From positions 1-64,000 of the forward strand of contig JAHLKC010000002.1 of assembly GCA_025449115.1 (NCBI GenBank): a stretch of 64,000 nt of DNA. The letters run 5' to 3'. Shown in pieces: positions 1-8,500 of this stretch (position 1 is the stretch's first letter; the number at the start of each line of letters is the position of its first letter). Made by a program: the position numbers and the translations under genes. The notes beneath the pieces were generated by a model. It worked only from the letters and a program-made list of their open reading frames with translations, ran no database searches and was not told the origin of the DNA. Source of the stretch: Chytridium lagenaria. Its lineage: Eukaryota > Chytridiomycota > Chytridiomycetes > Chytridiales > Chytridiaceae.

Positions 1-384
1 ATTAAGTATCAACCTAACAATGTTCAATCTAATGTAGCTGAACTCGAAGACGGCACCGATCCTCTACTCGTTAATGAGTATCAAACTAACAATGTTCAAT
101 CTGATGTAGCTGATATTGATGAACACCAAGACGGCACCGATCCCCTACTCGTTAATCCCCGACTTCTTACGGAGCAAGTGACCAATAATCCCCAACTGGT
201 TGATGAGCAACTGATCAATGTGGACATTGACATTCCACTACTCGATACTGCCCCTACATCTGTTACAAACATACCATCCCCGATCATGGAGTTTGATCTC
301 GACGGACTTTTTGACTGCAACGATGACCTCAACCTTTTTGAACATTTTGACATTTCGTATAACTTGTTTTTTGATTCAGAATAA
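1..384 (+). CDS. 3' end of an acidic-tail protein with internal repeats (partial)
   Basis: The frame is open from the first base to a TAA at 382-384, so the 5' end lies outside the window. The visible 127 residues contain two copies of a 24-27-residue repeat (about bases 7-78 and 79-159) sharing NNVQS..VA and DGTDPLLVN. The tail is strongly acidic, rich in Asp, Leu and Phe (for example FDLDGLFDCNDDLNLFEHF). Acidic/aromatic tails of this kind can act as transactivation or interaction segments, but that is speculation. No domain is recognised. It ends about 350 bp upstream of the 165-bp tandem array. Confidence 0.5.
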   Translation: MKYQPNNVQSNVAELEDGTDPLLVNEYQTNNVQSDVADIDEHQDGTDPLLVNPRLLTEQVTNNPQLVDEQLINVDIDIPLLDTAPTSVTNIPSPIMEFDLDGLFDCNDDLNLFEHFDISYNLFFDSE

Positions 385-734
385 ATAAATTCTGTTTTAA
401 AAATTGTCAAAGTTAAATTCGAGTTAAATTCCAAAAGTTTCGAAGTCAATAAATTTTTCAAAAAAAAAATTAATCAGACTAACCAGCTCGGTGCTAACCC
501 TAACGTAACTTTAAGGCTAATGTTAGCTCCCTCAAAACACGTAACCCAGGGGCGGCCCAAACGTTTTTCTAGTAGTATTTTCGATGCTCTATCCGATGCA
601 CCTTTAACCCAGGCATCCTTTATAAGTGCAAAAGTTCGCAGTCCTAAGTGTACCGTAACGCTCAAAATGCTGTTATCTGTAGCTGTGCAAAATCTGAGCA
701 TGATTTATCCGGCCGTTTTTTCGGAATTTACGTT
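385..734. other. Gap; truncated copy of the array unit
   Basis: No gene is supported. Bases 660-738 match the second half of the 165-bp unit that follows, so the array's oldest or truncated member starts here. The short CTAACCCTAAC stretch near 495-507 resembles a telomeric word but is a single occurrence. Confidence 0.4.
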
Positions 735-738
735 CAAG

Positions 739-1880
739 TCACCGACTGATATAGATTAACCCTTCGGGAGGTCAAAGTCATTGAAAACATAATTAATAAG
801 GTGGTACAAGGGTTACCGAAACGCTTACAAATGCTGTTATCTGTAGCTGTTCTTAATCTGAGCATGATTTATCCGGCCTTTTTTTCAGAATTTACGTTCA
901 AGTCACCGACTGATATACAATTAACCCTTCGGGAGGTCAAAGTCATTGAAAACATAATTAATAAGGTGGTACAAGGGGTTACCGAAACGCTTACAAATGC
1001 TGTTATCTGTAGCTGTGCAAAATCTGAGCATGATTTATCCGGCCTTTTTTTGGAATTTACGTTCAAGTCACCGACTGATATACATTAACCCTTCGGGAGG
1101 TCAAAGTCATTGAAAACATAATTAATAAGGTGGTACAGGGGGTTACCGAAACGCTCAGAAATGCTGTTATCTATAGCTGTGCAAAATCTGAGCATGATTT
1201 ATCCGGCCGTTTTTTCGGAATTTACGTTCAAGTCACCGACTGATATAGATTAACCCTTCGGGAGGCCAAGTCATTGAAAACATAATTAATAAGGTGGTAC
1301 AAGGGTTACCGAAACGCTCAGAAATGCTGTTATCTATAGCTGTGCAACATCTGAACATGATTTATCCGGCCGTTTTTTGCGCTACCGGATTAAAGTCGAC
1401 TAATTATAATTATAAATTTTTGAACTTTGAATGCTCATACGGCAGTCAATTTGCGAATTTCGACCGGGTAAAAGCATTCCAGCATCGTGACGTATGTACG
1501 ACGTTTCTTACTAAGTCACCAAAAAAAACCCTCGGGACCCCTATGTACGTCACCGACTGATATACAATTAACCCTTCGGGAGGTCAAAGTCATTGAAAAC
1601 ATAATTAATAAGGTGGTACAGGGGGTTACCGAAACGCTCAGAAATGCTGTTATGTATAGCTGTGCAAAATCTGAGCATGATTTATCCGGCCGTTTTTTTG
1701 GAATTTACGTTCAAGTCACCGACTGATATAGGATACACACTTCGGAAGGCCAATGTCATTGAAAACATAATTAATAAGGTGGTACAACAGATTATCGAAA
1801 CGCTCAGAAATGCTGTTATCTATAGCTGTGCAACATTTGAACAGGATTTATCCGGCCGTTTTTGCGTTACATTGGATTAA
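739..1880 (+). repeat. Tandem array of ~165-bp units (55-codon period)
   Basis: The word TCACCGACTGATATA begins at 739, 903, 1068, 1233, 1550 and 1716. Spacing is 164, 165, 165, 317 and 166 bp. Each unit reads from a CCCTTCGGGAGG box through an AT-rich centre (AACATAATTAATAAG) to TTTATCCGGCC. Because 165 is a multiple of three, units with TACAATTAACC at the junction stay in one frame for about 55 codons (LREVKVIENIINKVVQG...). Units with TAGATTAACC hit a stop there. The large 317-bp step holds an inserted copy of the leader of the downstream gene. It may be a decayed repeat-coding exon or a promoter-proximal satellite. Confidence 0.8.
1379..1549 (+). repeat. Duplicated leader segment, copy 1
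   Basis: About 170 bp (CGCTACCGGATTAAAGTCGAC ... CCCCTATGTAC) recurs at 1866-2043 with a few indels, ~490 bp downstream. The second copy carries the ATG used by the four-exon gene at 2038. This copy has the same ATGTAC but runs into a TGA after five codons, so it is a non-productive duplicate of the 5' end. Confidence 0.75.
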
Positions 1881-2043
1881 AGTCGACTAATTCTTAATTA
1901 ATAAATTTTTTGAACTTTGAATGCTCATACGACAGTCAATTTGCGAATTTCGACCGGGTAAAAAGCATTCCAGCATCGTGACGGTATGTACGACGTTTCT
2001 TACTAAGTCACCAAAAAAAAACCCCTCGGGGACCCCTATGTAC
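1866..2043 (+). repeat. Duplicated leader segment, copy 2 (probable promoter/5' UTR)
   Basis: This is the second copy of the leader block at 1379-1549. It lies directly upstream of, and includes, the start codon at 2038-2040, so it is the likely promoter and 5' UTR of the next gene. Copy differences are small length changes in A and C runs. Confidence 0.6.
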
Positions 2044-3219
2044 CTTAACCTTAAGCGGCATTGGGAGCATCTCGTTCAAACGGTAAGTGCAGTTTAACAT
2101 TTCATAAACATTCTTACCCCTGTATCTAGGCTGATAACATGAGTCGAAAAATCAACGCTGGAATTCTCTTATTAGCTACTTACCCGGGGGCTATGGCAGC
2201 CAAGGCTTATACGTCACCAGGATTTCAGCAGCATGTTCCAGGTGAGAAACGGCTGCAAATTTATTGCGTTATACACATCTACCAACGGAAACTGTGGTAT
2301 GCCATAGTCTATCAACGCATAAAGCAGTTGTACGTGGTATACCGCGACATACTGTGGTAACCACAGTATGCCGCAATATACAGCGTTTTACTGCAGCAGT
2401 ATGTTTAACCGCGCGGCACAATGCTGTATATTAACGCATACCGTGAAATTCTTATCTGTTTAATTTTTTATAATGGTGATGGTTGTTAACGTTTAAATAG
2501 GCTTTGGGATTAGCGAGCTGAAAAGATTAAATGACTGCTACATTGTTGGCGTCGGAGGTTCAAACCTACAGACCGCAGCTGCACAGAATGATAGTCTTCA
2601 ATTAATGATGCACGAAAACAATGCGATACAGAGGACCATGATATCCAACTTCACGTTTTTACACAAAGCGCAGGACGAAATGAAAGACAGCTTCGAAGCA
2701 TCACTTCTTTCATTTAAAAACATATTGGACAAATTCGACAAGAAGCTCACTGATATTGCCGAAAAGCTGGATTCGTCATTCGAAAGTGGCAGCGGTACGT
2801 CTTAATTTGAATATTGTTTTATTACATTTGATTCGTTTCGAGTCTGGAAAAAAATTAATCTAACCATAATAAATTAAAAAGGGATACGTCCAAGGGTCAG
2901 GATTGCCCCCGTTGAACACCAAACTATTCCTGATAACAGCCGTACTTCATCACGTGTGTCAAGGCCATTACCTCGCTTTTCGGAAGACTCATCGCCGCCT
3001 CGCCGATCCGAACGCATTAGAAAATCAGCAAGCTTTTCTCCCGAAAAACAAAGAAGGACTCGAAGTACTTCTAGAGGTTACTCAAGGCCTTTGTCATCTA
3101 GAGGAACTGACCGATCAAGATCTCGAACTGATTACAGCTCTTCAGAGCGCGGGAGTTCACCTATGAAAATTAGTAGGTACAACTCCAGATCATCTCGGAG
3201 AAGCGACAGATATCGATAA
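2038..3219 (+). CDS. Unrecognised four-exon protein: coiled-coil core, Arg/Ser-rich tail
   Basis: Exons 2038-2082, 2130-2241, 2501-2793 and 2882-3219 join without a frame break. Introns are 47, 259 and 88 bp: GTAAGT..CTAG, GTGAGA..ATAG, GTACGT..AAAG. The product is about 262 residues. The N-terminal third contains the hydrophobic stretch INAGILLLATYPGAMAAKAY. The middle (from HENNAIQRTMISNF to KLTDIAEKLDSSF) has the heptad pattern of a coiled coil. The last ~110 residues are basic and rich in SR/RS pairs (SEDSSPPRRSERIRKS, RSRSRTDYSSSERGSS) and end in SRRSDRYR. This recalls RS-domain or nucleic-acid-binding tails, including some retroelement Gag-like proteins, but no catalytic domain accompanies it. 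The function is unknown. Confidence 0.6.
2348..2370. repeat. Inverted repeat inside intron 2
   Basis: CATACTGTGGT and ACCACAGTATG form an 11-bp perfect inverted repeat around a single A. The surrounding intron (2242-2500) has several degenerate copies of the same word (CTGTGGTATGCC at 2291, GTGGTATACCGC at 2335). It would form a hairpin in the pre-mRNA or DNA. Confidence 0.75.
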
Positions 3220-3299
3220 TTATATAAACTCAATCATATGAATAAATGCCGTAAAAATTTTTGTAAAATAGTTAAGATGTAATGTTAATGTACACAGCA

Positions 3300-3475
3300 T
3301 TAGCACTTATATATACGCAATGGCGCAAGAAAGCGTATGTCTACGCACGTAAATCAGCGATTGCGTACGTAAGCGTACGCTTACGTACGCTCGCGTACGT
3401 ACGCTTCCGACTGTAAGCGCAAACGTTTGTATGCGTACGCATACGTCCGCACGTACGTCTGCAAAAATGTATATA
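3300..3475. repeat. CGTACG-rich palindromic island
   Basis: This intergenic block is built from TACG/CGTA words. It includes a perfect 28-bp palindrome at 3363-3390 (half-site GCGTACGTAAGCGT) and a perfect 16-bp palindrome at 3429-3444 (GTATGCGTACGCATAC). Composition differs sharply from the AT-rich flanks. It sits between the genes ending at 3219 and starting at 3643. Confidence 0.8.
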
Positions 3476-3642
3476 TGAAGCGATGATAATTAAATTATCT
3501 CACTTCCTCGATACTCCTTATGTGGCGCTCATAACTAGTACTGCTACTAATAACAGTTACTAAAAGAATAACTATACACTACTTAGATTTTTAAAGAAGA
3601 AGGAAATATATACCATGTTCTCCCTTTTTTATATTCATTTAG

Positions 3643-4929
3643 ATGAACACTTTAGAAAGAGCCGACTTCGAGTTTGACCGCGACTATAGAGAAGAAGTTG
3701 GATGGACCAGATTAGCATGGCGTCAGATTATATACCGTCAAATGTCGCCCCTTCCTCCCAGAATGACACAAGCAGGAGGGGGTAACAGGCCCTACAAAAT
3801 ACGAAGATGTCGAAGAATTAAAATAGATCTGGATATCCTTCTTCATCAGGTTTTCCTGCATCAAGACGTTGAGGTTCTTTCGTATTTGGTGGATCGCAAT
3901 TTCTTTGATCCTGTCAAGCTCTCGGTGATAATCTTTCACAAGTTTCGTTCGCAGTGCTTGAATATGATTTCACGTGCTGGATTCCACAGCATCCTCCGTC
4001 TCCGATTTGTGGAAGTCTTTTTTAAAGCTACGGAGGCACAGATGAGAATTGGAGCCTACCCAACCTCGGTGAGGTTTAGTGATTACGATAATCACTTTGG
4101 AAGAGGAATAAGAAACCCACACAGACTTCAAAACTCATCCAAAGGCCATGTCGCTGCCTTGTTTGCGTACTTAGTTGAACGGGACATTGTAGACCCTTCT
4201 ATCGGCAATAATGGTGCCATACAGTTTTGCGCCCGCTTCACGGGGTGTTCCTCTATTCTCAAGAAGCTTTTGTCTAATCCGAAAACGGATCCAGCGGCAA
4301 ACGACAATGCCGCTCTTCGTATCGCCTTTACAAATGGAGACCTTAAAGCCACCATGACGCTTCTGGATGATGAAAGAGTGAATATATTTATACTGGCCGA
4401 TCACCAGACGCTTCTCATTGCTGCTAGGCAAAATCTTCTCTTCGTCATCCAAACAATCTATCACCGCAGATTGCGAGAAGTATCAGTATTTAAGCAATTT
4501 GCCCGGCAAGTGTCGCAAACCACAGAAGAAAAAAACTTTGTCTCATGTAAGGACGCTGGCCATAAGTTGATCTGGCTGTACGAGGAGGTATTGCAGCAAG
4601 ATGCAGCCTCTAGTGAGATGCTCCTCCACCTTCTCTCATTCGCAAACCTTCCGAATCGTATCAACAAAAATCTAAAGAAGTGTTTTTCCCATACCTTTTC
4701 AATCCTTCTCAGCAAAATGAAGAAGGACCAAATTGAATGGATTCTAAAACAACCTTGTACCGATGACATGGCAAATTTACTGGCACAAGTGTTTCATGTT
4801 GCTTTGGAGGATGGGCTTACCGAGATACTGAATCCTATCATGAGGGAGGGAGTTGATGGTCAGAGTTTGTGGATTCAGAATATTCATTTTAAGACGGCTT
4901 TGAATATACAAGAAGTTCCGTTACAATAA
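3643..4929 (+). CDS. Degenerate ankyrin-repeat protein
   Basis: This is one uninterrupted 428-residue frame from ATG 3643 to TAA 4929. The middle has the cadence of chytrid ankyrin proteins: DPAANDNAALRIAFTNGDLK followed by ATMTLLDDERVN, preceded by VERDIVDPSIGNNGAIQFCA and KKLLSNPKT. This gives roughly two to three recognisable repeats (residues ~165-260). The flanking helices, such as LHQVFLHQDVEVLSYLVDRN, look like worn repeats. The N-terminus is basic (RRCRRIKID). Ankyrin arrays mediate protein binding; no partner can be inferred. An AG at 3641-3642 just before the ATG could be a splice acceptor, so a 5' UTR intron is possible. Confidence 0.7.
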   Translation: MNTLERADFEFDRDYREEVGWTRLAWRQIIYRQMSPLPPRMTQAGGGNRPYKIRRCRRIKIDLDILLHQVFLHQDVEVLSYLVDRNFFDPVKLSVIIFHKFRSQCLNMISRAGFHSILRLRFVEVFFKATEAQMRIGAYPTSVRFSDYDNHFGRGIRNPHRLQNSSKGHVAALFAYLVERDIVDPSIGNNGAIQFCARFTGCSSILKKLLSNPKTDPAANDNAALRIAFTNGDLKATMTLLDDERVNIFILADHQTLLIAARQNLLFVIQTIYHRRLREVSVFKQFARQVSQTTEEKNFVSCKDAGHKLIWLYEEVLQQDAASSEMLLHLLSFANLPNRINKNLKKCFSHTFSILLSKMKKDQIEWILKQPCTDDMANLLAQVFHVALEDGLTEILNPIMREGVDGQSLWIQNIHFKTALNIQEVPLQ

Positions 4930-5030
4930 AAGCATCACAAGCGTTTGCGAAGCGCGTGTGCTGTTTTGTTCTCATAATTGTATTCTCAAAAACGTGGATA
5001 TATGTATAATAGCAAAAGACTTAATTTTAT

Positions 5031-5241
5031 ATATAAGTCGGACATTTGCAGGGAAAAAATTTCTTCATTTCGTTTATCCGTCAACCAAGCAACCTTCGTT
5101 ATATAAGTCGGACATTTGCAGGAAAACGATTTTTTCTTCATTTCGTTTATCCATAAACCAAGCAGCCTTCGTTATAAAAGTCGGACATTCGCAGGAAAAA
5201 GATTTTTTCTTCATTTCGTTTATACAACCTAGCCATCTTCG
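5031..5241. repeat. Three tandem copies of a ~70-bp unit
   Basis: Copies are 5031-5100, 5101-5173 and 5174-5241. Each has ATATAAGTCGGACATTTGCAGG at its start, TTCTTCATTTCGTTTAT in the middle and a CCTTCG or TCTTCG end. The third copy is the most diverged. The block follows the ankyrin gene; no coding role is visible. Confidence 0.85.
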
Positions 5242-5322
5242 TTCTGATGCTGCAAGAGGAAAGGGCAAGAAAGTAGAGGGTGAGTAAGGAGAGTGGAGAG
5301 AAAAGGATGCAGGAACTTCCTT

Positions 5323-5335
5323 GGGGGGGGGGGGG
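5323..5335. repeat. 13-base G run
   Basis: An uninterrupted run of 13 G lies in purine-rich sequence between the 70-bp repeats and the large array. Its true length may be misread. Confidence 0.7.
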
Positions 5336-5554
5336 AGAAAGGGAGTGGAGGCAGAAGAGCAAGCCATGTATGTGGGTCCGTGGGGTGGCAAGGTGAGAGA
5401 TTGGGTTGGGACGAGACTTGGTTGAGTCCAGGCTCAGTGTCAGGAATTTGAGTGTAATCTGATTGTTGGGGCATTTGCAATGCGAGGGACACGTCCAATT
5501 ATCTCTCGCTGCTTTTAAGACGGGTTAATTCCAGGATGCTTTCAACAACTTGCG

Positions 5555-8500
5555 GACTTTACCCCTGTGACTATGCGCAGGCGTTTAGTCAGGACGTTAC
5601 ACTTCCGTTACCCGCACATTCGGCGACGACGGAGACACTGCGATATTTGAACATGATTCTTTTTATGTTATTCAATATACTACCTTATTTTTTTCCAACA
5701 GGATCTTATTTGCTGCTCGACTTCTCTCTGTTCTTGCGGCATTTGGCGGCAGTGAGCTAGTGGCGGCGACCAGTTTACTGTGGTGTCAATTTTAGTACTG
5801 TGACCATCGCAGGCGTTTAGTCAGGGCGTATCCTCTTCCGTTGCCCGCGCATTCGTCGACGACGGAGACACTGCGATATTTGAACATGATGGTTCGTTCT
5901 CACTTGAGACAAACTGGCGTTCTTTGTCAAGCTGTCTCCTGAAAACATGTTCCTCGGAGCATCAACGTCGGGCGTTTACGCCAGGGTGTTAGCTTGCACG
6001 TGTTTGAGGTGCGTTCAGCGGTTGCATCATATAGAATTGTGTCCCATTGGCTTCTGTGTTGTTTCCGCCCTGTTCAAGTCAAGTGGTTTCTTCTGGGTGA
6101 GCAGGAGTGAAAGCCGATGGTGTCACGGTAAGGCTTGCCTTTAAGGCCCATAATTCTTGATTTCATAAAGTCCTTCTCATTTTCCTATACGCTATATTAA
6201 TTGTTTTCTTTTATTTTTTTCATTATTTTAACTTGTTTTTTTCCGACAGGATCTGATATTCTGCTCGACCTTCTCTCTGTATCCGGCAGTCGGCGGCAGT
6301 GAGCCAGTGGCGGCGACCAGTTGCTGTGGTGTCAATTTTTACTACTGTGACCATCGCAGGCATTTAGTCAGGGCGTATCCTCTTCCGTTGCCCGCGCATT
6401 CGTCGACGACGGAGACACTGCGATATTTGAACATGATGGTTCGTTCTCACTTGAGACAAACTGGCGTTCTTTGTCAAGCTGTCTCCTGAAAACATGTTCC
6501 TCGGAGCATCAACGTCGGGCGTTTACGCCAGGGTGTTAGCTTGCACGTGTTTGAGGTGCGTTCAGCGGTTGCATCATATAGAATTGTGTCCCATTGGCTT
6601 CTGTGTTGTTTTTCCGCCCTGTTCAAGTCAAGTGGTTTCTTCTGGGTGAGCAGGAGTGAAAGCCGATGGTGTCACGTAAGGCTTGCCTTTAAGGCCCATA
6701 ATTCTTTGATTTTCATAAAGTCCTTCTCATTTTCCTATACGCTGATATTAATTGTTTTCTTTTTATTTTTTTCATTATTTTAACTTGTTTTTTTTCCGAC
6801 AGGATCTGATATTCTGCTCGACCTTCTCTCTGTATCCGGCAGTCGGCGGCAGTGAGCCAGTGGCGGCGACCAGTTGCTGTGGTGTCAATTTTACTACTGT
6901 GACCATCGCAGGCGTTTAGTCAGGGCGTATCCTCTTCCGTTGCCCGCGCATTCGTCGACGACGGAGACACTGCGATACTTGAACATGATGGTTCGTTCTC
7001 ACTTGAGACGGACTGGCGTTCTTTGTCAAGCTGTCTCCTGAAAACATGTTCCTCGGAGCATTCAACGTCGGGCGTTTACGCCAGGGTGTTAGCTTGCACG
7101 TGTTTGAGGTGCGTTCAGCGGTTGCATCATATAGAATTGTGTCCCATTGGCTTCTGTGTTGTTTCCGCCCTGTTCAAGTCAAGTGGTTTCTTCTGGGTGA
7201 GCAGGAGTGAAAGCCGATGGTGTCACGGTAAGGCTTGCCTTTAAGGCCCATAATTCTTGATTTTCATAAAGTCCTTCTCATTTTCCTATACGCTGATATT
7301 AATTGTTTTCTTCTTATTTTTTCATTATTTTAACTTGTTTTTTCCGACAGGATCTGATATTCTGCTCGACCTTCTCTCTCTGTATCCGGCAGTCGGCGGC
7401 AGTGAGCAGTGGCGGCGACCAGTTGCTGTGGTGTCAATTTTACTACGTGACCATCGCAGGCGTTTAGTCAGGGCGTATCCTCTTCCGTTGCCCGCGCATT
7501 CGTCGACGACGAGACACTGCGATATTTGAACATGATGGTTCGTTCTCACTTGAGACAAACTGGCGTTCTTTGTCAAGCTGTCTCCTGAAAACATGTTCCT
7601 CGGAGCATCAACGTCGGGCGTTTACGCCAGGGTGTTAGCTTGCACGTGTTTGAGGTGCGTTCAGCGTTGCATCATATAGAATTGTGTCCCATTGGCTTCT
7701 GGTTTGTTTCCGCCCTGTTCAAGTCAAGTGGTTTCTTCTGGGGTGAGCAGGAGTGAAAGCCGATGGTGTCACGGTAAGGCTTGCCTTTAAGGCCCATAAT
7801 TCTTGATTTTCATAAAGTCCTTCTCATTTTCCTATACGCTGATATTAATTGTTTTCTTTTTATTTTTTTCATTATTTTAACTTGTTTTTTTTCCGACAGG
7901 ATCTGATATTCTGCTCGACCTTCTCTCTGTATCCGGCAGTCGGCGGCAGTGAGCCAGTGCGGCGACCAGTTGCTGTGGTGTCAATTTTACTACTGTGACC
8001 ATCGCAGGCGTTTAGTCAGGGCGTAATCCTCTTCCGTTGCCCGCGCATTCGTCGACGACGGAGACACTGCGATACTTGAACATGATGGTTCGTTCTCACT
8101 TGAGACGGACTGGCGTTCTTTGTCAAGCTGTCTCCTGAAAACATGTTCCTCGGAGCATCAACGTCGGGCGTTTACGCCAGGGTGTTAGCTTGCACGTGTT
8201 TGAGGTGCGTTCAGCGGTTGCATCATATAGAATTGTGTCCCATTGGCTTCTGTGTTTCTTTCCCGCCCTGTGCAAGTCAAGTAGTTTCCTCCGGGGGTGG
8301 AGTAAAAGCCGATGGTGCAGCGGTAAGTCTTGCCTTCACGGCCCTTGTGTCTTAATTTTTATAGAGTCCCTCTCTTTTCCTATGCGCTAGTATTCATTGA
8401 TTTCTTTTATATGTTTTTTATTAATATTTTACTTGTTTTTTTCCAACAGGGTCCTATTTGCTGCACAACCTTCTCTCTGTTCTTGTGGCGTTTGGCGGCA

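Noticed and set aside
495..507. CTAACCCTAAC resembling telomere repeats
   Set aside because: It is a single short occurrence inside unrelated sequence, with no array of TTAGGG/TAACCC.
2038..3219. Retrotransposon Gag
   Set aside because: The coiled coil plus basic tail is suggestive, but no zinc knuckle, protease, reverse transcriptase, integrase or terminal repeats are visible nearby.
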